Source: Streptomyces piniterrae (GTDB lineage Bacteria > Actinomycetota > Actinomycetes > Streptomycetales > Streptomycetaceae). Taken from it: 64,000 nucleotides of DNA. The stretch lies in the NCBI RefSeq assembly GCF_005048155.1, contig NZ_SUMB01000010.1, forward strand, positions 326,641-390,640, written 5' to 3'. The notes below the pieces were generated by a model. It was not told where the DNA came from. It searched no databases and was given only the letters and a program-made list of their open reading frames with translations. Position 1 is the stretch's first letter. Each line of letters opens with the position of its first letter. The translations under genes were made by a program, and so were the position numbers. Positions 33,611-43,628 of the stretch are shown one piece after another.

Positions 33611-33714
33611 CCGACAGGGGAGCGCCACAGCGCTGAGAGTGCGGAGACGTCGTAGCAACGCGGCGCCCGCAGACCCTTGAACCTCGCCCGGGTCATTCCG
33701 GGTAGGAAGTTCGG
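33611..33714 (+). ncRNA. TPP riboswitch (THI element)
   Basis: Thiamine pyrophosphate aptamer. All conserved parts are visible: AGGGGAGC (33616-33623), GCTGAGAG (33632-33639), ACCCTTGAACCT (33673-33684), CCGGGT and TTCCGGGTAGGAAG (33697-33710), closed by P1 between CCGA (33611) and TTCGG (33710-33714). It lies about 115 nt before the thiB start, so the thiamine importer is shut down when TPP is abundant. P3 is short, as in many actinobacteria. Confidence 0.95.
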
Positions 33715-33804
33715 TCACCACTCATGCTGTTGCGCCCTGCCCGGGGCCGTTCGCCGTGCGTCCTACGACGCCGGAGCGGCGGTCACCGGGCGGGGCCGCG
33801 TCTT

Positions 33805-33822
33805 CTCCTGGCCAGCCAGGAG
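33805..33822 (+). promoter_or_regulatory. hairpin sequestering the thiB ribosome site
   Basis: CTCCTGGC (33805-33812) can pair with GCCAGGAG (33815-33822), which carries the AGGAGG Shine-Dalgarno of thiB (33819-33824). A six-pair stem CTCCTG/CAGGAG with loop GCCAGC is the realistic form. It is the likely expression platform of the TPP riboswitch, acting on translation. Confidence 0.6.
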
Positions 33823-33829
33823 GAAATCA

Positions 33830-34912
33830 GTGAGCACCACCAGCAGGATCACCGCGACAGCGCTCGCCGCCGCGGTCGGCGTGTCCGGCCTCGCCGCATG
33901 CGGCGGCTCGGGCGGCAGCGGGAGCGCGGCGGACGCCAAGACCGTCAGGCTCGTCAGCCATGACTCGTTCTTCGCCTCCAAGTCGGTGCTGGCCGCCTTC
34001 GAGAAGGAGAGCGGCTACAAGATCAAGCTGCTTCCGGGCGGAGACGCCGGCAAGGCCGTCAACCAGGCGATCCTGTCCAAGGGCAACCCGCAGGGCGACG
34101 TGTTCTTCGGCATCGACAACACGCTGCTGTCGCGCGGCCTGAAGGAGGACCTCTTCAGCCCGTACGAGGCCAAGGGCCTGGACAGCGTCCCGGCGGCGCT
34201 GCAGCTCGACAAGGACGAGCACCGCGTCACGCCGCTCGACTACGGCGACATCTGCGTCAACTACGACCGCGCCTACTTCACCCAGCACAAGATCGCGCCG
34301 CCGAAGACCTTCGACGACCTGATCAAGCCCGCGTACAAGAACCTGCTCGTCACGGAGAATTCCGCGACCTCCTCCCCGGGTCTCGCGTTCCAGCTGGGCA
34401 CCATCGCCAAGTACGGCGCATCCGGCTGGCAGGGCTACTGGAAGAAGCTCAAGGCCAACGGAGTCGAGGTCGTCGACGGCTGGGAGCAGGCGTACAACGA
34501 CCGGTTCTCGGGCTCCGCGGGCGGCAAGGGCAAGGGCGACAAGCCGCTGGTGGTCTCCTACGCCTCCAGCCCGCCCGCCGAGGTGATCGGCAAGAAGCCG
34601 GCGCCCAAGGAGGCGCCGACCGGAGTCGCCACCGGCACCTGCTTCCGGCAGATCGAGTTCGGCGGTCTGCTGAAGGGCGCGCGGAACGAGAAGGGCGGCA
34701 AGGCGCTGCTGGACTTCCTGCTGAGCAGGAAGTTCCAGGAGGACGAGCCGCTGCAGATGTTCGTCAACCCGGCCCGCAAGGACGCCAAGGTGCCGGAACT
34801 GTTCACGAAGTACGGCGCGAAGATCGACAAGCCGGCGACGCTGGCCCCGGCGACGATCACCCAGAACCGTGAACAGTGGATCAAGCAGTGGTCCTCGCTC
34901 GTTCTGAAGTAA
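33830..34912 (+). CDS. thiB: thiamine ABC transporter substrate-binding lipoprotein
   Basis: Periplasmic-type binding protein anchored as a lipoprotein, 360 residues. Lipobox LAAC near residue 24 after a short signal; the mature part has the ThiB pattern VRLVSHDSFFASKSVLAAFEKESGYKIKLL, DVFFGIDNTLLSRGL, PLDYGDICVNYD, NSATSSPGLAFQLGTI. GTG 33830 with AGGAGG 6 nt upstream. It overlaps thiP and follows the TPP riboswitch, which supports thiamine as the ligand. Confidence 0.95.
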   Translation: MSTTSRITATALAAAVGVSGLAACGGSGGSGSAADAKTVRLVSHDSFFASKSVLAAFEKESGYKIKLLPGGDAGKAVNQAILSKGNPQGDVFFGIDNTLLSRGLKEDLFSPYEAKGLDSVPAALQLDKDEHRVTPLDYGDICVNYDRAYFTQHKIAPPKTFDDLIKPAYKNLLVTENSATSSPGLAFQLGTIAKYGASGWQGYWKKLKANGVEVVDGWEQAYNDRFSGSAGGKGKGDKPLVVSYASSPPAEVIGKKPAPKEAPTGVATGTCFRQIEFGGLLKGARNEKGGKALLDFLLSRKFQEDEPLQMFVNPARKDAKVPELFTKYGAKIDKPATLAPATITQNREQWIKQWSSLVLK

Positions 34913-36606
34913 CGCGGGCGCTCCGCGGGAGGCCCCGGCGGGGAACGGCGGTGCGGCTCGGCCTGATGGCCCTGCCGCTCGCCTTCTTCGCGTTGTTCTT
35001 CGCCTACCCGGTCGTCGCGATCGTCGGCCGGGGGCTGAAGGACGGCGGACAGTGGCGGCTCGGCCGTATCGGCGAGGTGGTGGCCGATCCGGATGTGCTC
35101 CATGTGCTGTGGTTCACCGTCTGGCAGGCGGCGGCTTCGACTGCACTCACTTTGCTGATCGCGCTGCCCGGCGCGTATGTCTTCGCGCGCTTCGACTTCC
35201 CCGGCAAACAGGTGCTGCGGGCGGTGGTGATGGTGCCGTTCGTGCTGCCCACCGTCGTCGTCGGCTCGGCCTTTCTGGCGCTGGTGGGGCGCGGCGGACT
35301 GCTCGACGACCTGTGGGGAGTGCGCCTGGACACCTCGGTGTGGGCGATCCTGCTGGCGCATGTCTTCTTCAACTACGCGGTGGTGGTACGGACCGTCGGC
35401 GGGCTGTGGGGGCAGCTCGATCCGCGTCAGGAAGAGGCGGCCCGGGTGCTGGGGGCCGGACGGTTCACGGCCTGGCGGCGGGTGACGCTGCCCGCGCTCG
35501 GGCCGGCCGTCGCCGCCGCCGCGCTGATGGTCTTCCTCTTCACCTTCACCTCCTTCGGGGTGGTGCAGATTCTGGGCGGGCCCACCTTCTCCACGCTGGA
35601 GGTGGAGATCTACCGGCAGACCGCGGACTTCCTGGATCTGCCGACGGCCGCCGTCCTCACGATGATCCAGTTCGCGGCGGTGCTGGGACTGCTGGCGCTG
35701 CACGCATGGACCGTGCGCCGGCGGGAGTCCGCCCTCCGCCTGGTCGACGCCGCGCAGACCGCGCGGCGGCCGCGCGGCCGCGGCCAGTGGGCGCTGCTGT
35801 GGGGAACGCTCGCCGTCATCGCCGTCCTGCTCGTCATGCCGCTGGCCGTGCTGGTCGAGCGGTCGTTCGCCGCCCCGGGCGGCTACGGTCCCGCCTTCTA
35901 CGACACCTTGCTGTCCGCCGGCTCGGCGGACAGCACCTTCGCCGTCGCCCCGCTCGACGCCCTGTGGAACTCCCTCGCCTACGGCGCGGCGGCGACCCTG
36001 ATCGCGCTGGTCGTGGGCGGGCTGGCGGCGGCCGCACTCACCCTCCGCACCCGCTCCGCCGAGACCCCTGCGGCCGGCCAGCTGGTGCGCGGTTTCGACG
36101 CGCTGCTGATGCTGCCGCTCGGCGTCTCCGCGGTGACCGTCGGCTTCGGCTTTCTGATCACCCTCGACGAACCGCCGCTGGACCTGCGCTCCTCGTGGTG
36201 GCTGGTGCCGCTCGCCCAGGCGCTGGTGGGTGTGCCGTTCGTGGTCCGGACGATGCTGCCCGTCCTACGGGCGGTGGACGGCCGGCTCCGGGAGGCGGCG
36301 GCGGTGCTCGGCGCTTCCCCTTGGCGCGTCTGGCGCGAGGTGGATCTGCCGATCGTACGGCGGGCCGTGCTGATCGCGGCCGGCTTCGCCTTCGCCGTGT
36401 CGCTGGGGGAGTTCGGTGCGACGGTCTTCATCGCCCGGCCCGACCAGCCGACCCTGCCGGTGGCCGTGGCGCGGCTGCTGGGGCGGGCCGGCGAGCTCAA
36501 CTACGGCCAGGCGATGGCCCTGTCGACCATCTTGATGGTGGTGTGCGCCGGCGCCCTGCTGGCCCTGGAGCGCATCCGCCCGACCGACCACTCCGGGGAG
36601 TTCTAG
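34888..36606 (+). CDS. thiP: thiamine ABC transporter permease
   Basis: Double-length permease: two six-helix halves with two EAA loops, EEAARVLGAGRFTAWRRVTLPA and REAAAVLGASPWRVWREVDLP, that contact ThiQ. The start overlaps the end of thiB; GTG 34888 (VVLARSEVTRALRG) or GTG 34876 are both in frame and neither has a clear ribosome site, so translation is probably coupled to thiB. About 572 residues from 34888. Directly followed by thiQ. Confidence 0.92.
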   Translation: MVLARSEVTRALRGRPRRGTAVRLGLMALPLAFFALFFAYPVVAIVGRGLKDGGQWRLGRIGEVVADPDVLHVLWFTVWQAAASTALTLLIALPGAYVFARFDFPGKQVLRAVVMVPFVLPTVVVGSAFLALVGRGGLLDDLWGVRLDTSVWAILLAHVFFNYAVVVRTVGGLWGQLDPRQEEAARVLGAGRFTAWRRVTLPALGPAVAAAALMVFLFTFTSFGVVQILGGPTFSTLEVEIYRQTADFLDLPTAAVLTMIQFAAVLGLLALHAWTVRRRESALRLVDAAQTARRPRGRGQWALLWGTLAVIAVLLVMPLAVLVERSFAAPGGYGPAFYDTLLSAGSADSTFAVAPLDALWNSLAYGAAATLIALVVGGLAAAALTLRTRSAETPAAGQLVRGFDALLMLPLGVSAVTVGFGFLITLDEPPLDLRSSWWLVPLAQALVGVPFVVRTMLPVLRAVDGRLREAAAVLGASPWRVWREVDLPIVRRAVLIAAGFAFAVSLGEFGATVFIARPDQPTLPVAVARLLGRAGELNYGQAMALSTILMVVCAGALLALERIRPTDHSGEF

Positions 36607-37677
<1,071 letters not shown>

Positions 37678-37712
37678 GGGCGCGGCGTACGGCCGCCCGC
37701 ACCGCACACGAG

Positions 37713-37747
37713 CCGCGCCCTGCCCGCGGAGAGCGGGCAGGGCGCGG
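37713..37747. terminator. bidirectional terminator after thiQ
   Basis: A perfect 15-bp stem CCGCGCCCTGCCCGC / GCGGGCAGGGCGCGG with loop GGAGA between the convergent thiQ and the EamA-like gene. It can end transcription from both sides. Confidence 0.9.
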
Positions 37748-37764
37748 TGGGAGCGGGACCGTGA

Positions 37765-38787
37765 CTACGGGGCGCCGGGGTGATTGCCGGCGAGGGAGCG
37801 GGCGGGCCGGTCGGCGGGGCCGTGGCCGGACCCCGCGTCGTCCGCTGTCCCCGCACCGGAGCCCGAGGCACCGTCCGACGCCCCCGGCTCTGCTCCGTCG
37901 GCCGTGTCCGGCTGCGGCTCCGGCTCGCCGAACCAGGCGACCGCCACGGCCCCGGCCACCGCCACCACGAAACCGAGGACGGCGACCCAGGCGAAACCCG
38001 GACGGGAGGAGTCGCCCAGCCACAGCACCCCGAGGATGCCCGGGACCACCGTCTCGCCCACCACCAGAGCCGCCGTGGCGCCGTTCACCGAACCGATCTG
38101 CAGGGCGACCGTGTGGAGATACATGCCGCCGATGCCGGCGACCAGGATCGCGTAGAGGGCGGGGTCGGCGAGCAGGGTGGGCAGGTGGAACGGGTCGACC
38201 CCGTTCAGCACCCGCACGCCGACGCCGAGCGCCCCGAAGCCCAGGCCGGACAGCAGTCCGGCGAGGATCGCGGCCCGTCCGCCGAGCAGCCGCACGATCA
38301 GCGTGCCGCCGCCGATGAGGACGACGGAGGCGGCCAGCAGCCACCAGTGGGTGGTGGTCGACGCGTCGCCGCCGCCCTCCGGTCCCGCGGCGGTGGCCAG
38401 CAGCACCAGCGCCGAACAGACCACCGCGATGGACGCCCACTCCGGGCGGGTGAGCCGGATGCCGAGAAGCTTGATGCTGAGCACGGCCGTGATCACGAGG
38501 TTGGCGCTGATCACCGTCTGGGACAGGAACAGCGGCAGCAGACGCGCGGCCAGCGCGCCGAGCCCGAACCCTATGAAGTCCAGCACCGTGCCGACCATGA
38601 ACTCCCAGGTCACGGCGGCCTTGGCGGTGGAGGACAGGCTGGGCCCGCCGTGCTGGGTGACACCTGTGGTGGAAGCGGCGGCCGCTTCCCGGCGGGCGGA
38701 CTTGCGTGACCCCACCGCCTGGAGGACCGAACCCGTGCCGTAGCAGGCCGACGCCGCCACGGCCGTCAGAAGGCCGATGATCACCAA
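37765..38787 (-). CDS. DMT-family (EamA-like) membrane transporter
   Basis: Integral membrane protein of 340 residues with about nine to ten hydrophobic segments. The N-terminal MVIIGLLTAVAASACYGTGSVLQAVGSRK and the repeated half WLLAASVVLIGGGTLIVRLLGGRA show the drug/metabolite transporter pattern; GETVVPGILGVLWLGDSSRPG resembles the second EamA half. The C-terminus is a Gly/Asp-rich hydrophilic tail. Substrate unknown; conserved in Streptomyces as a putative membrane protein. Confidence 0.8.
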   Translation of the reverse strand: MVIIGLLTAVAASACYGTGSVLQAVGSRKSARREAAAASTTGVTQHGGPSLSSTAKAAVTWEFMVGTVLDFIGFGLGALAARLLPLFLSQTVISANLVITAVLSIKLLGIRLTRPEWASIAVVCSALVLLATAAGPEGGGDASTTTHWWLLAASVVLIGGGTLIVRLLGGRAAILAGLLSGLGFGALGVGVRVLNGVDPFHLPTLLADPALYAILVAGIGGMYLHTVALQIGSVNGATAALVVGETVVPGILGVLWLGDSSRPGFAWVAVLGFVVAVAGAVAVAWFGEPEPQPDTADGAEPGASDGASGSGAGTADDAGSGHGPADRPARSLAGNHPGAP

Positions 38788-38961
38788 GAGCTCCGTTCCC
38801 GCACTGCCTGCATTACCTGTTCATTACCTGGCTTGGCAGACGTGCAATTCGGGACCGAAGTTGCCTCCGGAGGGCAGGCAGATATTTCGACGGCGGCGCG
38901 GCCGGCCGGACGGGCCGGTAACGGAGCGCAGGGCCGAAGCGCCGGACCTCGGCCCGCTGCC

Positions 38962-40116
38962 TCAGGAGGCCGCCCCGGTGGTGAGACGGGCCAGCGCCTC
39001 CGGGACGTCCTCCACCGAGTCGACCAGGGCGATCCGCGGTGCCATCGGGCGGTCGGCGGCGAGCGCCTGGAGAAGCGGCCAGGTGGGCAGCTTCTCGGTC
39101 CAGTGCGCACGGTTCACCAGCACCATCGGGGTCGGCTCGCCCCGCGACTCGTAGTAGTTCGGGGTCGCGTTGTCGAAGATCTCCTGCACGGTCCCGGCGG
39201 CGCCCGGCAGGAACACCACGCCGGCGTTCGAGCGCGCCAGCAGGCCGTCCTCGCGCACCGCGTTGACGAAGAACTTCGCGACATGGGACGCGAAGGCGTT
39301 CGGCGGCTCATGGCCGTAGAACCAGGTGGGGATGCCGATCGAGGCACCGCCGCCCGGCCAGCTCCGGCGGACGTCGAAGGCGGTCCGCGCCCAGTCCGTG
39401 ATCGAGGGGGTGAAGTGCGGGGCCTTGGCCAGGAGTTCCAGCGCCGAGTCGAGCATGCCGTCGTCGAAGGGAGCGGCGTACGCGCCGAGGTTCGCGGCTT
39501 CCATGGCTCCCGGGCCGCCGCCCGTGGCGACGGTCAGGCCGCTGCGGGTGAGCCGGCGGCCGAGCCGGGCCGCGCCCGCGTACGCGGCGGAGTCGCGTTC
39601 CAGCGCGTGCCCGCCCATGATGCCCACCACCCGTGCGCCCGCGACATGTTCGTCCAGGGCGTCCGAGATGGCGTCGTCGTGGATGCTCCGCAGCATCGAG
39701 GCGAAGATGTCGCCGTCCGTCCTGGTCTCCTGGTACCAGCGGTAGGTGCGGGCGTCCGGTGTGGTGTCGTAACCGGAGTCGACCAGCCCCTCGAACAGCT
39801 CGTCCGGCCCGTGCAGGTCACCACGGTACGGATCGAACGGCAGGCCCGGTATCGGCGGGAAGACCAGGGCGCCTCCGGCACGCACCTTCGCGGCGGCGTC
39901 GGGCTCCATCTCGCAGCCGAGGAACACGGATTCCGCGGTGTCCGTACCGAGCAGGGCGAACGTACGGTCCGTCAGGTCGACCGACTGCACGCGGTGTCCG
40001 GCGAGACTGCCGGAGGCGACGACGCGGTCGAACTCCTCCAGGGACTCGATCTCGTAGTCGTGGCCGTGAGCACGGCGGGGCGCTGGGGGCTGTGAATTCG
40101 GCTGCACGCACGTCAT
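38962..40116 (-). CDS. LOG-family Rossmann-fold protein
   Basis: Protein of 384 residues related to the LOG (lysine decarboxylase-like) family, some members of which release cytokinin bases from nucleotides by phosphoribohydrolysis. The nucleotide-binding motif GGGPGAMEAANLGAY and the second motif PGAAGTVQEIFD (usually PGGxGTxxE) are seen, with GIMGGHALERDS before them. The N-terminal ~150 residues are an extra domain, so this is the long LOG-like type annotated as Rossmann-fold nucleotide-binding protein, whose substrate is not established. Confidence 0.8.
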   Translation of the reverse strand: MTCVQPNSQPPAPRRAHGHDYEIESLEEFDRVVASGSLAGHRVQSVDLTDRTFALLGTDTAESVFLGCEMEPDAAAKVRAGGALVFPPIPGLPFDPYRGDLHGPDELFEGLVDSGYDTTPDARTYRWYQETRTDGDIFASMLRSIHDDAISDALDEHVAGARVVGIMGGHALERDSAAYAGAARLGRRLTRSGLTVATGGGPGAMEAANLGAYAAPFDDGMLDSALELLAKAPHFTPSITDWARTAFDVRRSWPGGGASIGIPTWFYGHEPPNAFASHVAKFFVNAVREDGLLARSNAGVVFLPGAAGTVQEIFDNATPNYYESRGEPTPMVLVNRAHWTEKLPTWPLLQALAADRPMAPRIALVDSVEDVPEALARLTTGAAS

Positions 40117-40144
40117 GTTAGGCGCGCAGCGACCCCACGCCCCT

Positions 40145-41299
40145 TCACTGCACCAGCGGAAGGGTCGCCATCCCCGCGACCGCCCAGGTCAACGGACCCA
40201 GCACGAGCACAAGAGCGGCGGCGCGCAGAGCGGCGGCGCGGCGGAGGACGGAACCGGGGGTGCCGAGCCGGCGCAGGGCAGCCGTGGTGTGGGCACGGGC
40301 CGAGCGGGACTCCAGCGCGGCGGTGAGCGCACTGGCGGCGGCACAGGCGAGGACGACGGCGGCCCCGATGGCGGTCAGCGGTCCGAACGGATGGGAGGGA
40401 GCGGCTTCGTACAGGTTCACCCCCGCGTAGGCGCCGGAGGCGACCGCGCACAGCACACCGAGCGGGCGGCCGATGCGGCGCGACTCCTCCTGGAGCACGC
40501 GCCCCGACAGCAGTCGCAGCGCGCCCGGCCTGGCCGCGCACAGCAGCCAGCCGCACAGATACACCAGGCCGGGGCCGGCGAGGACGAGGCCGAAGGCGGA
40601 CAGTGTCCAGCCGGCCAGCACACCCGGGGGGCTGCCGGTCAGACGGCCGGGCAGCGGCAGCAGCCCCTCGGGGGAGCCGGGGCTGGTGTACGCCTCCAGT
40701 GCCAGGCCGGCCGCCGTGAGGGCCATCCCCCAGGGCAGCCCGACGGGCGGGACCGTCTTGGGGCGGGCCTCGGTCTCGGGGGCGGGGGCCTCGTCACGGG
40801 GGCGCAGCGCCACCGCGGTCGCCGCGACGGCGGTCACCGGCACGACCGACAGCAGGATGAGCGCCCCGACGAGCGGCACGGGGTGGCCGGCGCCGAGCAT
40901 CCGGGAGTCGATGAGGCCGGGGGCGCTGCCGATGTCGCCGCGGAACCGGAAGAAGGCGAACAAGGAGAGCAGGACGCCGAGGACACAGAGCAGCGCGGTG
41001 GAGGCCGCGGCGAGCAGGGTGAGCCGGACCGGGCCCAGGCCGGCGGCGGTCATGCCCCGGTGGAGGCGGGCCGCGGGGTCCGTACGGGCCACGGATACGG
41101 CGAACTGCGCGGTGGCGGCGAGCGGGGCGGCGCACCACAGCAGGCGCATGAGGGAGTCGCCGGTCGAGTCGGGGTGGCCGGCGGCATGGCCGAGGGCGGA
41201 CAGCAGGAGGAAGCCGGTGCCGGCCGCGGCGGCGGTGACGCCGAGCCGGCGCAGCTTGACGAGGGGGTGGGAGCCGCGGGCTAGACGGAGAGCGAGCAC
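40145..41299 (-). CDS. ABC transporter membrane protein (FtsX/MacB-like)
   Basis: Permease-like membrane protein of about 384 residues with roughly ten hydrophobic segments (for example LRRLGVTAAAAGTGFLLLSALG, LTLLAAASTALLCVLGVLLSLFAF and WTLSAFGLVLAGPGLVYLCGWLLCA). The C-terminal part (SRSARAHTTAALRRLGTPGSVLRRAAALRAA) resembles the cytoplasmic loop of FtsX-like permeases. GTG 41299 is chosen: the gene overlaps the ATPase gene by 19 bp and has GAAAGCAGGG upstream. Cargo unknown. Confidence 0.72.
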   Translation of the reverse strand: MLALRLARGSHPLVKLRRLGVTAAAAGTGFLLLSALGHAAGHPDSTGDSLMRLLWCAAPLAATAQFAVSVARTDPAARLHRGMTAAGLGPVRLTLLAAASTALLCVLGVLLSLFAFFRFRGDIGSAPGLIDSRMLGAGHPVPLVGALILLSVVPVTAVAATAVALRPRDEAPAPETEARPKTVPPVGLPWGMALTAAGLALEAYTSPGSPEGLLPLPGRLTGSPPGVLAGWTLSAFGLVLAGPGLVYLCGWLLCAARPGALRLLSGRVLQEESRRIGRPLGVLCAVASGAYAGVNLYEAAPSHPFGPLTAIGAAVVLACAAASALTAALESRSARAHTTAALRRLGTPGSVLRRAAALRAAALVLVLGPLTWAVAGMATLPLVQ

Positions 41300-42021
41300 G
41301 CTGCCCTGCTTTCCGCGTCGTCGTCCTCGGCGTCGCTCGGAGCCGCGCCCGACCGGCGGCCGTCGACGAGGCAGACGGTCCGGTCGGCGATCGTGGCGAT
41401 CTCGGGGTCGTGGGTCGCCAGGACCACGGTGATCTGGTGCGAGCGGGCCGCGGTGGTGAGGGTGCGCAGCAGCTGCGTGCCGTCGGAGAGGTGCAGCGGG
41501 GCGGTGGGTTCGTCCGCGAAGAGGACCTGCGGGTTGCTGGCTAGCGCGCGGGCCACGGCGATGCGCTGGCGCTGGGACTGGTCGAGCTGCGCGGGGCGGC
41601 GGCGGGCGCACATCCCGACGTCGAGGCGGTCCAGCCATTCCATCGCGGTGTGCTTGGCGGAGCGCTGGCCGGTGCCGCGCAGCAGGAGCGGGAGGGCGGC
41701 GTTCTCCCAGGCGGTGAGCTCGGGGACGAGCTGCGGTTCGGTGTCGATCCAGCCGAACCGGTCGAGGCGCAGCCGTTCGCGGCTGGGGGAGGAGAGGGTG
41801 TGGACGGGTGAGCTGTTGAACCAGACCTCGCCCTCGGTCGGGGTGAGTTGACCGGACAGGCATTTGAGCAGGGTCGTCTTGCCGCTGCCGCGTGGGCCGG
41901 TGACGGCGAGGATCTCGCCCTCGCGGACGCCGAGGGAGACACCGGTGAGGGCGGTGGTGCAGCCGTGTGTGTGGTGCAGGCCGCGAGCCCAGAGAACGTC
42001 GTTGTCAGGCGGGGCCACCAT
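41281..42021 (-). CDS. ABC transporter ATP-binding protein with altered signature
   Basis: MacB/LolD-type ATPase of 246 residues. Walker A GPRGSGKTT and Walker B VLFADEPT are intact and the H-loop is ATHDPEIA. However, the ABC signature LSGGQ is replaced by LDQSQ, and the D-loop after EPT reads APLHLSD, not the usual xxLD. Because signature residues contact ATP across the dimer, activity may be reduced or need a partner. The ATG at 42021 has GAGGTG 8 nt upstream. It forms an overlapping pair with the permease gene. Confidence 0.8.
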   Translation of the reverse strand: MVAPPDNDVLWARGLHHTHGCTTALTGVSLGVREGEILAVTGPRGSGKTTLLKCLSGQLTPTEGEVWFNSSPVHTLSSPSRERLRLDRFGWIDTEPQLVPELTAWENAALPLLLRGTGQRSAKHTAMEWLDRLDVGMCARRRPAQLDQSQRQRIAVARALASNPQVLFADEPTAPLHLSDGTQLLRTLTTAARSHQITVVLATHDPEIATIADRTVCLVDGRRSGAAPSDAEDDDAESRAACSLSV

Positions 42022-42143
42022 CTGCGCACCTCTTGCTTGTTCGCGTCGACTCGTTCCCCTGACCGGGTGAACGACCATGCAGGCTATCGGTCACTAGCAC
42101 GGTAAGGAGTGGTTGCCCCCCGTATTCGCCGCTGGGCACGCAC

Positions 42144-42226
42144 AACGGCCCAGATTCACTCGTATGGATTGAAGTGAGCGAAATCTGAGCCGTTGGATAT
42201 TTAGTTGTGCTCTACCGGTAGAGCAC
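42144..42226. repeat. two strong hairpins between ABC ATPase and aminotransferase genes
   Basis: First, arms AACGGCCCAGATT-CACT (42144-42160) and AGTGAGCGAAATCTGAGCCGTT in parts (42173-42194) pair over 16-17 positions with a short bulge. Second, GTGCTCTACCGGTAGAGCAC (42207-42226) is a perfect 20-bp palindrome, and a partial copy GTGCTCTGCCGG follows at 42233. They lie 38 bp after the aminotransferase stop, so termination is the simple reading; the palindrome could also be an operator. Confidence 0.7.
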
Positions 42227-42264
42227 GGGCGCGTGTGCTCTGCCGGACGAGGGGTGACGTGAGG

Positions 42265-43626
42265 TCAGAGCTTGGCCCAGGCCTCGGTGAGGACGCCGCG
42301 CAGGATCTGCTCGATCTCGTCGAAGACCGGCTGGTCGGCGATCAGCGGCGGGGCGAGCTGGATCACCGGGTCGCCACGGTCGTCGGCGCGGCAGTAGAGG
42401 CCGGCGTCGTACAGGGCCTTGGACAGGAAGCCGTACAGGACGCGCTCGGTCTCCTCGTCGGTGAAGGACTCCTTGGTGACCTTGTCCTTGACGAGCTCGA
42501 TGCCGTAGAAGAAGCCGTTGCCGCGGACGTCGCCGACGATCGGCAGGTCGTGCAGCTTCTGCAGGGTGCCGTAGAAGTTGCCCTCGTTGTCGAGGACGTG
42601 CTGGTTGAGGCCCTCGCGCTCGAAGATGTCGAGGTTGGCGATGCCGACGGCGGCGGAGACCGGGTGGCCACCGAAGGTGTAGCCGTGCAGGAAGGTGTTG
42701 TCGCCCTTGTAGAACGGCTCGGCCAGGCGGTCGGAGATGATGCAGGCGCCGATCGGGGAGTAGCCCGAGGTCATGCCCTTGGCGCAGGTGATCATGTCCG
42801 GGACGTAGTTGAACTTGTCGCAGGCGAACATCGTGCCGAGGCGGCCGAAGGCGCAGATGACCTCGTCGGAGACGAGCAGTACGTCGTACTGGTCGCAGAT
42901 CTCGCGGACCCGCTGGAAGTAACCGGGGGGCGGCGGGAAGCAGCCGCCGGCGTTCTGCACCGGCTCCAGGAAGACCGCGGCGACGGTGTCCGGGCCCTCG
43001 AAGAGGATCTGCTGCTCGATCTGGTCGGCGCACCAGCGGCCGAAGGCCTCCGGGTCGTCACCGAAGATCGGGGCGCGGTAGATGTTGGTGTTCGGCACCT
43101 TGTGCGCGCCGGGGACCAGCGGCTCGAAGGGGGCCTTGAGGGCGGGGAGGCCGGTGATCGACAGGGCGCCCTGCGGGGTGCCGTGGTACGCCACCGCACG
43201 CGAGATGACCTTGTGCTTGGTGGGCTTGCCGGTGAGCTTGAAGTACTGCTTGGCCAGCTTCCAGGCGGTCTCGACGGCCTCGCCGCCACCGGTGGTGAAG
43301 AAGACCTTGTTCAGGTCGCCGGGGGCGTGGTGGGCCAGCCGCTCGGCCAGCTCCACGGCCTTGGGGTGGGCGTACGACCACACGGGGAAGAAGGCCAGCT
43401 CCTGGGCCTGCTTGTAGGCGGTCTCGGCGAGCTCCACCCGGCCGTGCCCGGCGTTGACCACGAAGAGGCCCGCGAGCCCGTCGATGTAGCGCTTGCCCTT
43501 GTCGTCGTAGATGTTGGTGCCCTCGCCGCGCACGATCGTCGGCACGGGGGCGTTCTCGTACGACGACATGCGGGTGAAGTGCATCCACAGGTGGTCGTAT
43601 GCCGTCTTTGACAGGTCCGCGCTCAT
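42265..43626 (-). CDS. class III aminotransferase, probable putrescine/polyamine type
   Basis: PLP enzyme of 453 residues in the omega-aminotransferase class. Landmarks: YIDGLAGLFVVNAGHGR, TTGGGEAVETAWKLAKQYF, YHGTPQGALSITG, LLVSDEVICAFGRLGTMFACD, and the PLP lysine in MITCAKGMTSGYSPIG. Aminotransferases of this type in the same place in S. coelicolor are linked to polyamine/GABA use, moving the amino group to pyruvate or a related acceptor. It starts 2 bp after the Lrp gene stop (ATG 43626), so the two are one operon. Exact substrate is an inference. Confidence 0.88.
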   Translation of the reverse strand: MSADLSKTAYDHLWMHFTRMSSYENAPVPTIVRGEGTNIYDDKGKRYIDGLAGLFVVNAGHGRVELAETAYKQAQELAFFPVWSYAHPKAVELAERLAHHAPGDLNKVFFTTGGGEAVETAWKLAKQYFKLTGKPTKHKVISRAVAYHGTPQGALSITGLPALKAPFEPLVPGAHKVPNTNIYRAPIFGDDPEAFGRWCADQIEQQILFEGPDTVAAVFLEPVQNAGGCFPPPPGYFQRVREICDQYDVLLVSDEVICAFGRLGTMFACDKFNYVPDMITCAKGMTSGYSPIGACIISDRLAEPFYKGDNTFLHGYTFGGHPVSAAVGIANLDIFEREGLNQHVLDNEGNFYGTLQKLHDLPIVGDVRGNGFFYGIELVKDKVTKESFTDEETERVLYGFLSKALYDAGLYCRADDRGDPVIQLAPPLIADQPVFDEIEQILRGVLTEAWAKL

Positions 43627-43628
43627 GT

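Noticed and set aside
42207..42226. tRNA-like or attachment-site reading of the 20-bp palindrome
   Set aside because: No tRNA gene, integrase or duplicated flank is present; a terminator or operator is simpler.
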